From: Fidelibacterota bacterium
GTDB lineage: Bacteria; Fidelibacterota; UBA2242
DNA: 6,345 bases
Assembly (NCBI GenBank): GCA_023133185.1
Contig: JAGLWX010000395.1
Span: forward strand, 1-6,345
Reading direction: 5' to 3'
The notes under the pieces were generated by a model. That model had not been told where the DNA came from. It searched no databases and saw only the letters and a list, made by a program, of their open reading frames with translations. A program made the position numbers and the translations under genes. This document shows positions 1 to 4,940 of this stretch, in pieces. Each line of letters begins with the position of its first letter. The stretch's first letter is position 1.

Positions 1-95
1 GCCCCCTAAAATTACCATTACGCCGCAAAATCCATGTTCCTGCCTGCCGTGCTTGGTACGCTACGCGATCAGAGGCAAAACAGGTTCGTTAGAAA
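1..95. other. Intergenic stretch downstream of the surface-protein gene
   Basis: No gene or convincing terminator is visible. Positions 38-74 are GC-richer than the adjoining gene, with short complementary words (GCCT near 42, AGGC near 72), perhaps the edge of another interspersed repeat. Confidence 0.3.
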
Positions 96-1526
96 TTACT
101 TTATAAGAGTCATTTTTCCAGTTTTGCTTATATTACCGTAATTGATACTATAGATATAATTTCCTGTCGGCAAGATATTTCCATCATCAGATTTGCCATC
201 CCATGAAACCGAATAATGTCCGGTTCCATTTATATTTTCTGGTATTGTTCGAACAAGTTCTCCAATTGAATTATATATTTTGATAACCGCTTTCTCTGAT
301 ATTGATTCCATAACTTGAAATGCAATCATGGTCGAAGGATTAAACGGATTAGGAAAATTTTTATTTAATATGAAATTAGACAATTTATCAGGGTTTTTAT
401 CAATTGCTCCACGTATAGGATTAAATTTGTCTTTTGCCCACCAAATATCTTTTTTATTATTTTCTTCATGTTCCCAAATAATAGTAATCGAATCTAAAAC
501 GACGGTAATAAAAGGCTTGACATCAGATCCTATTGAATTAGAAATATTAATGACAGTATTCTCTTGCCCCCAAAAAAAGGGTTTGATAAATATTTCTTGA
601 TCGTTGACTATTGAATCTGAATCAAACGCTATAAAGAATAGAGTAAATTCACTTATTCCTTTAATTGGGATAGCGTACCAAAAAAAATAGGGATTATTAT
701 AATTACAACTTGAATTATTTGAAATATAACTAATTCCGTATTTAAAACTAGCTACTTTCCATACGTTCTCAAGAAAAGATTGATATGATATTACTTCTGG
801 TGAAGCACCAAATCTGGGATTTAGATTATTTTCACCTTCTTCTGAAATTTTAACTATTTCCCATGTATAATAACCTCTTGAAATGTTATATGAATATTCT
901 GCCTTATATATTTCTTTATGTCCTTCTTCTCCTTTTTCATAGATAATTGAAGCGTTTCTGTGTGAATCATCACAGTATATATCGGGATTTGAGCAATTGA
1001 CACTATCAATTACAATAGGTACTGAATATCCTTCACACTCCGGATGAAATGCCTTTAGCATTAATTTTCCATTGTTAATATATGCGACACGATACATGCT
1101 CAACGATGGATCTATATTATCTGATAACGAATCCGTGATAGATATGACTTGACCAAGACTATCACTATAATAGTTACGTTGTAATAATTGCCAATGATCA
1201 TTCACTTTAGACTGCCATAAAATTTTAATTCCTTGTGAAATATAATCTATCTGAGGATTAATATTGGGAATAGTATCGCTGTAAATAACAATATTTTCAG
1301 ATGAATCATTATCAATTTGTTTGATGTAAATTGTAAAAACGCTGTCAATCTGATTGACCCAACAAATATGAGTAGCCTCAGAATAAGGAAATCCATATTG
1401 GAGAATATCAAAATTCCTATTATCTCCCGGAATTGATATTAATTCGGAAACCTGAAAATTCAATCCGAATATTTGACTTGTATAAACTATCGTAAAGAGT
1501 GTAATAAAAACTATCTTTTTTACCAT
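96..1526 (-). CDS. Secreted surface protein with C-terminal FlgD-like/type IX-type sorting tail
   Basis: A 476-residue exported protein of unknown function. Residues 1-21 form a Sec signal peptide (lysines, a hydrophobic core, then QIFG). The middle (about 25-375) is rich in strands, aromatic residues and Asp/Asn/Ser. It has loosely repeated units such as NPQIDY...ILWQSK, DPSLSMYRVAYINNGK, NPDIYCDDS...IIYEK and DVKPFITVVLDSITIIWEHE, suggesting a beta-propeller-like fold; this is a guess from spacing. The last 95 residues are a clear sorting/FlgD-Ig-like tail: PNPFNPST at 392-399, VIKIYNSIGELVRT, SWDGKSDDG, LPTGNYIYSI, then a lysine end. In Bacteroidota-type bacteria such tails direct type IX secretion or surface attachment. 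No enzyme motif is seen. Base composition is visibly more AT-rich than the genes upstream and a repeat-filled gap separates them, so it is probably not part of the radical SAM system. Confidence 0.88.
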   Translation of the reverse strand: MVKKIVFITLFTIVYTSQIFGLNFQVSELISIPGDNRNFDILQYGFPYSEATHICWVNQIDSVFTIYIKQIDNDSSENIVIYSDTIPNINPQIDYISQGIKILWQSKVNDHWQLLQRNYYSDSLGQVISITDSLSDNIDPSLSMYRVAYINNGKLMLKAFHPECEGYSVPIVIDSVNCSNPDIYCDDSHRNASIIYEKGEEGHKEIYKAEYSYNISRGYYTWEIVKISEEGENNLNPRFGASPEVISYQSFLENVWKVASFKYGISYISNNSSCNYNNPYFFWYAIPIKGISEFTLFFIAFDSDSIVNDQEIFIKPFFWGQENTVINISNSIGSDVKPFITVVLDSITIIWEHEENNKKDIWWAKDKFNPIRGAIDKNPDKLSNFILNKNFPNPFNPSTMIAFQVMESISEKAVIKIYNSIGELVRTIPENINGTGHYSVSWDGKSDDGNILPTGNYIYSINYGNISKTGKMTLIK

Positions 1527-1530
1527 TATA

Positions 1531-1536
1531 CACCTC
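1531..1536 (-). promoter_or_regulatory. Ribosome binding site of the surface-protein gene
   Basis: GAGGTG on the minus strand, a perfect anti-Shine-Dalgarno match, 4 bases before the ATG at 1526. It fixes the start of the secreted protein. Confidence 0.6.
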
Positions 1537-1540
1537 TTTC

Positions 1541-1557
1541 TTTCTTTTCCTGGCTAC
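1541..1557. repeat. Direct repeat bounding the intergenic repeat region, left copy
   Basis: TTTCTTTTCCTGGCTAC, nearly identical to 1642-1659 (one extra TC there). The right copy includes the stop codon of the MEMO-AMMECR1 gene, so this left copy looks like a duplicate of that gene end created when the material between them arose. Confidence 0.5.
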
Positions 1558-1564
1558 GGGTTTG

Positions 1565-1641
1565 TACCATTACTCCATTACTCCTCCAGAGGATATCCTG
1601 CGGATCAACACTCCATTACTCCATCACTCCAGCACTCCATT
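1565..1641. repeat. ACTCCATT-type tandem repeats, two clusters
   Basis: The larger cluster (1610-1641) is four 8-bp units: ACTCCATT, ACTCCATC, ACTCCAGC, ACTCCATT. The smaller cluster (about 1566-1584) repeats the unit about twice. Between them lies a 10-bp palindrome AGGATATCCT (1590-1599). On the other strand the units read GGAGTNNT. Such GGAGTAATGGAGT strings are common intergenic repeats in genomes of this type (from memory). No gene or clear terminator is visible in the whole 1527-1655 gap. Confidence 0.7.
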
Positions 1642-1659
1642 TTTCTTTTCTCTGGCTAC
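1642..1659. repeat. Direct repeat bounding the intergenic repeat region, right copy
   Basis: TTTCTTTTCTCTGGCTAC, the partner of 1541-1557. It overlaps the TAG stop of the MEMO-AMMECR1 gene (1656-1658). Confidence 0.5.
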
Positions 1660-3332
1660 TTCAGCGTTTCCCGGTTAAATACCTGTGCCGAGAATATCCG
1701 GATTTCGGTGGCTTTATCTTTCCAAGCGTCGCGTTCGAGTCCGGCTTTCTGACAGGTGTGTTCCAGGAAGGTTACCCTGTCCCAGCCGTATTCAGTTGCC
1801 ACCTGGGGCAGAAGCAATCCCTGGTAGAATCCTCTCTTCATGATAATGCCGTGTTTGCCCACTTCGATTATCGACGGATCATCGATTTTTTCCGGTACGG
1901 TCAACACGGATACTTCCACTTCAAGGTCTTTAAGTTCCTTTGGTATAACCGGAGGAAAACGGGGATCACGAAGCGCTGCCGACTGAGCGACCTCGATAAC
2001 GGTTTTATATAACTGGTAAACAGGCAGAATATAACCGATACAACCCCGCAGTTGGTGATGCTTTTCGATGGTTACAAAAGCGCCGCGTTTTTCTTTGCAG
2101 ATTGCCGGAATGTCTTTCGGGACGGGGATAGGTTTGTTTTTGACAGCGGCATGAATTACGTCTTCTGCAAGTTGAATTAAAAAGAGTTGCTCATCGCGGG
2201 TCAAGTCTCTATTGTGATTCCCGGTCGTTCCCATGGATGTATCCTTTTTTTTTGCTTTTGATTCTTTATAAAAAGCGGCTGACATATATCCGACGACCCT
2301 GGATTTATCACCGAAAGGGACATCGCCGCTGTTGGCATATTTCAAGATTTCTATATCTGTGGCGTTATTCATTTTTGCCGCAATCATCAGGGTAAGAATC
2401 GGACCGCCGCCGCAGGCTTCAACCTGTTTGCTTACGATTCCCTCGTAAAGCTTCTCGATTGAAAAATCGGCAAGAATTTTAATAAATTTTTTATCGATTT
2501 TATTACAGTCATTATAGTTGTGAAAGTGAGACAGATCGCTGGATGCGATAATCAGAATGTTATGTTTTTTGGCGATTTTTCCAAGCTGGTTACCCAGTGT
2601 CTGAATTACATTCCAGTCCATGCTTCCCAAGACAATCGGCACGATGGGGATTTCGCCGAGCGTTTCCTGAATGAAGGGCAACTGAACCTCCAGGCTGTGT
2701 TCGGCGCGTCCGGACATGCCGATATTGTGTCCTTTATCCGACATCCGGATCAGTTTGCTCGATTTTATTAATTCCTTGGCGATACTTTTTTCCACCGGCA
2801 ATTTTCCGAGTGGCGTGGAATAGCTATCTCCATTGTAAACGGAGGCGAAGGGAAAATAATCAACATGACAGGGTGATATCACAATGACAGCGTCGTAGGA
2901 TTTTCTCTTCAATTGTGCAAAACCATAAGCGGCAACGGGTCCGCTGTAGGGATACCCGGCATGGGGCGAGATAAGTCCGAACGGTTTTCCGGGCAGCTGA
3001 TCTATTTCAGGATCGTTTAAATAATTTTGAATTGATTGTCTAAGCTCCCGTGGATTTTTAGGATAAAACATTCCGGCGTTATATGCCGGACGATCTTTGG
3101 CGTTGCCTGCTTTTGAACATTCTATCATCATGACGCTAACCCCCAAGATGATTATGAAATATTTAAATATAGAAAAGTCAACTTTAACGATTTCGTAAAA
3201 TGTGATTATACGTGTCATTCTGATGAGCGAAGCGAAGAAGAATCTCCGACGAGAACCCAGAAGAGATTTTTCACTCGTGCCTCGTTCAGAATGACAGTAT
3301 TTTATACTTTTTACGATTCCATCAACTTTCAT
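1656..3332 (-). CDS. MEMO-AMMECR1 fusion (AmmeMemoRadiSam proteins B and A)
   Basis: Two-domain protein, 558 residues from the chosen ATG at 3332. That start has AAAGGA 7 bases upstream, overlapping the radical SAM stop. Alternative starts are 3386 (inside the upstream gene, weak site), 3218 and 3131. The MEMO domain (about 81-355; relatives of LigB class III dioxygenases) begins DRPAYNAGMFYP. It keeps residues matching the human MEMO1 metal ligands: H124 in SPHAGY, H156 in SPCHVDYF and C307 in ACGGGP. It also has AEHSLEVQLPF (210-220) and SSDLSH (264-269). After a lysine-rich linker the AMMECR1 domain (about 367-558) has the family signature LRGCIG at 428-433, then SAALRDPRFPPV. A hydrophobic segment (about 53-70, SIFKYFIIILGVSVMMIE) looks like a signal peptide or anchor, but Glu precedes Cys72, so it is not a proper lipobox. 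A repeat element encodes most of residues 5-49. The function is unknown; the gene belongs to the operon with the radical SAM enzyme. Confidence 0.9.
   Translation of the reverse strand: MKVDGIVKSIKYCHSERGTSEKSLLGSRRRFFFASLIRMTRIITFYEIVKVDFSIFKYFIIILGVSVMMIECSKAGNAKDRPAYNAGMFYPKNPRELRQSIQNYLNDPEIDQLPGKPFGLISPHAGYPYSGPVAAYGFAQLKRKSYDAVIVISPCHVDYFPFASVYNGDSYSTPLGKLPVEKSIAKELIKSSKLIRMSDKGHNIGMSGRAEHSLEVQLPFIQETLGEIPIVPIVLGSMDWNVIQTLGNQLGKIAKKHNILIIASSDLSHFHNYNDCNKIDKKFIKILADFSIEKLYEGIVSKQVEACGGGPILTLMIAAKMNNATDIEILKYANSGDVPFGDKSRVVGYMSAAFYKESKAKKKDTSMGTTGNHNRDLTRDEQLFLIQLAEDVIHAAVKNKPIPVPKDIPAICKEKRGAFVTIEKHHQLRGCIGYILPVYQLYKTVIEVAQSAALRDPRFPPVIPKELKDLEVEVSVLTVPEKIDDPSIIEVGKHGIIMKRGFYQGLLLPQVATEYGWDRVTFLEHTCQKAGLERDAWKDKATEIRIFSAQVFNRETLK
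2232..2248 (-). promoter_or_regulatory. Possible internal ribosome site and ATG for a separate AMMECR1 product
   Basis: AAAAGGA (2248-2242 on the minus strand) is followed by 7 bases and an in-frame ATG at 2234-2232 (codon 367), exactly at the start of the AMMECR1 domain. Initiation here would give a free 192-residue AMMECR1 protein, close to the usual single-domain size. That protein would lack a signal peptide and stay in the cytoplasm. Part of the match comes from the A-run. Confidence 0.4.
2244..2253 (-). other. A9G slippery run at the MEMO/AMMECR1 junction
   Basis: On the coding strand nine A residues are followed by G, read in frame as GCA AAA AAA AAG. It contains A-AAA-AAG in the phase known from dnaX-type -1 frameshifting. 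A -1 shift would add 11 codons and stop at TAG (2209-2211), releasing the MEMO domain without AMMECR1. A +1 shift also meets a TGA soon. No downstream stem-loop was worked out, so programmed shifting is only possible, and the run could also be a homopolymer sequencing error. Confidence 0.45.
3178..3185. repeat. Flanking direct repeat, left copy (possible target duplication)
   Basis: TCAACTTT, identical to 3322-3329. It lies 8 bases outside the outer inverted-repeat arm, so the element ends are not perfectly defined and chance similarity cannot be excluded. Confidence 0.45.
3186..3321. mobile_element. MITE-like inverted-repeat element (CHSER-type) inserted in the MEMO gene
   Basis: A roughly 136-bp imperfect palindrome. 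Its inner arms TGTCATTCTGA (3213-3223) and TCAGAATGACA (3286-3296) are perfectly complementary over 11 bp. Outer arms CGTAAAA (3194-3200) and TTTTACG (3309-3315) pair over 7 bp, and AATCTC recurs in both halves. The translated core gives the CHSER...LIRMT peptide, familiar as an artefact of an interspersed repeat in genomes of this group (known to me from memory, not searched). Direct repeats TCAACTTT flank it at 3178-3185 and 3322-3329 and could be an 8-bp target duplication. One flank copy plus the element is 144 bp, exactly 48 codons, so the reading frame survives. No transposase is encoded, so any movement would depend on a protein encoded elsewhere. Confidence 0.7.
3322..3329. repeat. Flanking direct repeat, right copy (possible target duplication)
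   Basis: TCAACTTT, identical to 3178-3185. On the coding strand it reads AAAGTTGA directly after the ATG at 3332 and encodes the KVD that recurs 48 codons later. Confidence 0.45.
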
Positions 3333-3339
3333 CAGGAAT

Positions 3340-3345
3340 TCCTTT
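3340..3345 (-). promoter_or_regulatory. Ribosome binding site of the MEMO-AMMECR1 gene
   Basis: AAAGGA on the minus strand, 7 bases before the ATG at 3332. It overlaps the TAA of the radical SAM gene (3344-3346), as expected for tightly packed operon genes. It is the best ribosome site near any candidate start and is why 3332 was chosen. Confidence 0.6.
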
Positions 3346-4462
3346 AACTCCAGATACCGGGGATTGTTTTTAAACAATTCGGGCATTTTCCATTCTTCAG
3401 TTTGTTCTTCAGTATATAGAATCCTTTTCGAACAATTAGTTCATGACCGCAATTCGGGCAGTTAGTGTTTTCACCGGAATGACCGGGAACATTGCCGACA
3501 TATACATAGTTTATTCCGGCATTTCGGGCAATTTTGTAAGCATTCTCAAGAGATGAGACAGGTGTGGGAGGCAGGTTTTTCAGAAGATACGCTGGATGAA
3601 ACCGCGTAAAGTGGAGCGGTACTTCAGTTCCCAGATTTGTGATAATCCATTTACACATATTTTCAATCTCCGCCGGATTATCATTCAATGTTGGAATGAC
3701 CAGGTTTACCATTTCCAGCCAGATCCCCTGAGATTTTATCTCGACCAATGTGTCCAGTACCGGATTTAGTCTGCCTGATACGATATCCTTATAAAACGAA
3801 TCCGAAAAGGCTTTGAAATCTATTTTTATTGCATCGAGAACCCTGCAAAGATCCCGCAACGGTTCTTTGTTTATGTATCCGGCGGAAATCATTACGCTTC
3901 TGATACCTTGATCTCTTCCGTAAGCAGCCGTATCCAGAATATATTCTGTAAAAATTGTCGGTTCATTGTAGGTATAGGCAATCGTGGGAACGTTATTGTT
4001 TTTAGTCAGCCTTACCAATTCTTCAGGCGCGAGGTACTGAAAAGTGAGGTCTTCCGGCTTGGATTGCGATAGTGACCAGTTCTGACAAAATTTGCATTTG
4101 AGATTACAGCCGGCGGTTGAAACAGAAATTGTCGTCGTGCCCGGTAGAAAATGGAAGAGGGGCTTTTTTTCAATCGGATCGTTATTGATAGATGTCAGGC
4201 GACCATAGACTAATGTTTTAAATTCGCCATTCCGATTTTCCCGGACACCGCAATATCCCCGTCGTTTCGGCGCAACAATACAATTCCTCGGACATAATTC
4301 ACACTGGATTTTTTTGTTATCGAGAAGTTTGTAATACCGGGCGTCACGAATATATGGATATTTTGATTCCGATGCGAAAGCAGAACTAACAAGCAAGCGG
4401 GATGCCGCAACACCGATGACTATGTCACCTGATAGTTTACAGAATTCTCTCCTGGAGATCAT
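3344..4462 (-). CDS. AmmeMemoRadiSam system radical SAM enzyme with Tat signal
   Basis: A 372-residue radical SAM protein related to the PflA-type activase group (COG1180) and matching the AmmeMemoRadiSam radical SAM family. The N-terminus is a textbook twin-arginine signal: S3-R-R-E-F-C-K9, a mildly hydrophobic stretch, then AFA-S with likely cleavage after A30. The mature protein begins with a cysteine motif C54-x2-C57-x3-C61-x9-C71, continuing into GVR. The radical SAM cluster motif is C119-x3-C123-x2-C126 followed by QNW, and YTYNEPTIF lies after it. The C-terminus has GNVPGHSGEN and a CPNC/CPNC pair (C335, C338, C360, C363), which resembles a zinc ribbon or another iron-sulfur site, then PGIW. 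Known family biochemistry would be reductive cleavage of S-adenosylmethionine; the substrate is unknown. The start is 2 bases after the lipoprotein stop with no strong ribosome site, suggesting translational coupling. The stop codon overlaps the ribosome site of the MEMO-AMMECR1 gene. An extracytoplasmic radical SAM enzyme would be unusual. Confidence 0.93.
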   Translation of the reverse strand: MISRREFCKLSGDIVIGVAASRLLVSSAFASESKYPYIRDARYYKLLDNKKIQCELCPRNCIVAPKRRGYCGVRENRNGEFKTLVYGRLTSINNDPIEKKPLFHFLPGTTTISVSTAGCNLKCKFCQNWSLSQSKPEDLTFQYLAPEELVRLTKNNNVPTIAYTYNEPTIFTEYILDTAAYGRDQGIRSVMISAGYINKEPLRDLCRVLDAIKIDFKAFSDSFYKDIVSGRLNPVLDTLVEIKSQGIWLEMVNLVIPTLNDNPAEIENMCKWIITNLGTEVPLHFTRFHPAYLLKNLPPTPVSSLENAYKIARNAGINYVYVGNVPGHSGENTNCPNCGHELIVRKGFYILKNKLKNGKCPNCLKTIPGIWS

Positions 4463-4464
4463 GG

Positions 4465-4938
4465 CTATCGCGATATTTTAGAATCAATAATTTGAGCGAC
4501 GTTTTTCAGATAATTGTTCTTATCCTGTAAATTCCGGACTGCAATTATTTTAACGAAATAGTTATCCCTGTGGAAAGCAACAAACCCGGGGCTTTCACTG
4601 CCGTTTTCACCGATGGGAATCTTGGTAAATGACTGGTAACGCTTATACAGTCCCTGTGCTCCGGGGCGGTCCTTGGTTTTATAGATCTCAATTTTCATTT
4701 TCATAAAATTAGGACCTTCGATTTCCTGATACATGATCATGGTCAATCCGTAGCCGCTGTACAAATGATAATTTTCATTTAGAGTTCTCTCAAATTCCTT
4801 CTTTGAACCGTATAATTCATAGTTTGTCATCTTCCAGCCGAGATAATCACCCTTTTTTATTAGTAGTTTCCGGGTTGATGAACAGGATGAAATGAGCAGC
4901 AATGTGAGTACGATTAATAGGTAATGTTTGATCTTCAT
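4465..4938 (-). CDS. Small lipoprotein, DUF6599-like
   Basis: Predicted 157-residue lipoprotein. Residues 1-18 are a charged and then hydrophobic signal ending in the lipobox I16-S17-S18-C19, so the mature protein should be lipid-anchored at Cys19. The mature part has a pattern I associate with DUF6599: a YxxYG-type segment (YSGYGLTMIMY, about 60-70), a core with IEIYKTKDRPGAQGLY, and a later HRDNYFVKI strand. The match is from memory and divergent, so the family call is tentative. No cysteine, CxxCH or metal motif is visible in the mature domain, so it is more likely a scaffold or substrate-binding part than a redox carrier. It starts 2 bases after the polyferredoxin stop and ends 2 bases before the radical SAM start, so it is almost certainly co-transcribed and perhaps translationally coupled. 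A purine-rich GGAGAGGA lies about 12 bases before the ATG, somewhat far for a ribosome site. Its role is unknown. Confidence 0.85.
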   Translation of the reverse strand: MKIKHYLLIVLTLLLISSCSSTRKLLIKKGDYLGWKMTNYELYGSKKEFERTLNENYHLYSGYGLTMIMYQEIEGPNFMKMKIEIYKTKDRPGAQGLYKRYQSFTKIPIGENGSESPGFVAFHRDNYFVKIIAVRNLQDKNNYLKNVAQIIDSKISR

Positions 4939-4940
4939 GG

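Noticed and set aside
1..95. Terminator for the surface-protein gene
   Set aside because: Only 4-base complementary words are present and no T-run follows them.
1560..1641. CRISPR array
   Set aside because: The 8-bp units are contiguous without spacers, so this is a simple tandem repeat.
1473..2012. Plus-strand open frame of 179 codons
   Set aside because: It runs antisense through the MEMO-AMMECR1 gene end and the tandem repeats; its TPLL/HYSITPAL peptide is just translated repeat and matches no family I recognise.
3121..3140. Lipoprotein cleavage site before the Cys in MMIECSK of the MEMO protein
   Set aside because: Glu precedes the cysteine, whereas a lipobox needs Gly, Ala or Ser there.
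3151..3181. Possible internal promoter, TTGACT then CATAAT, before the ATG at 3131
   Set aside because: The spacer is 19 bases, the -10 is weak, and the region is AT-rich and codes for the signal-like segment, so chance matches are likely.
3333..3386. Earlier ATG at 3386 for the MEMO-AMMECR1 gene
   Set aside because: It lies inside the zinc-ribbon end of the radical SAM gene with a poor ribosome site; the ATG at 3332 has a better one. It remains formally possible.
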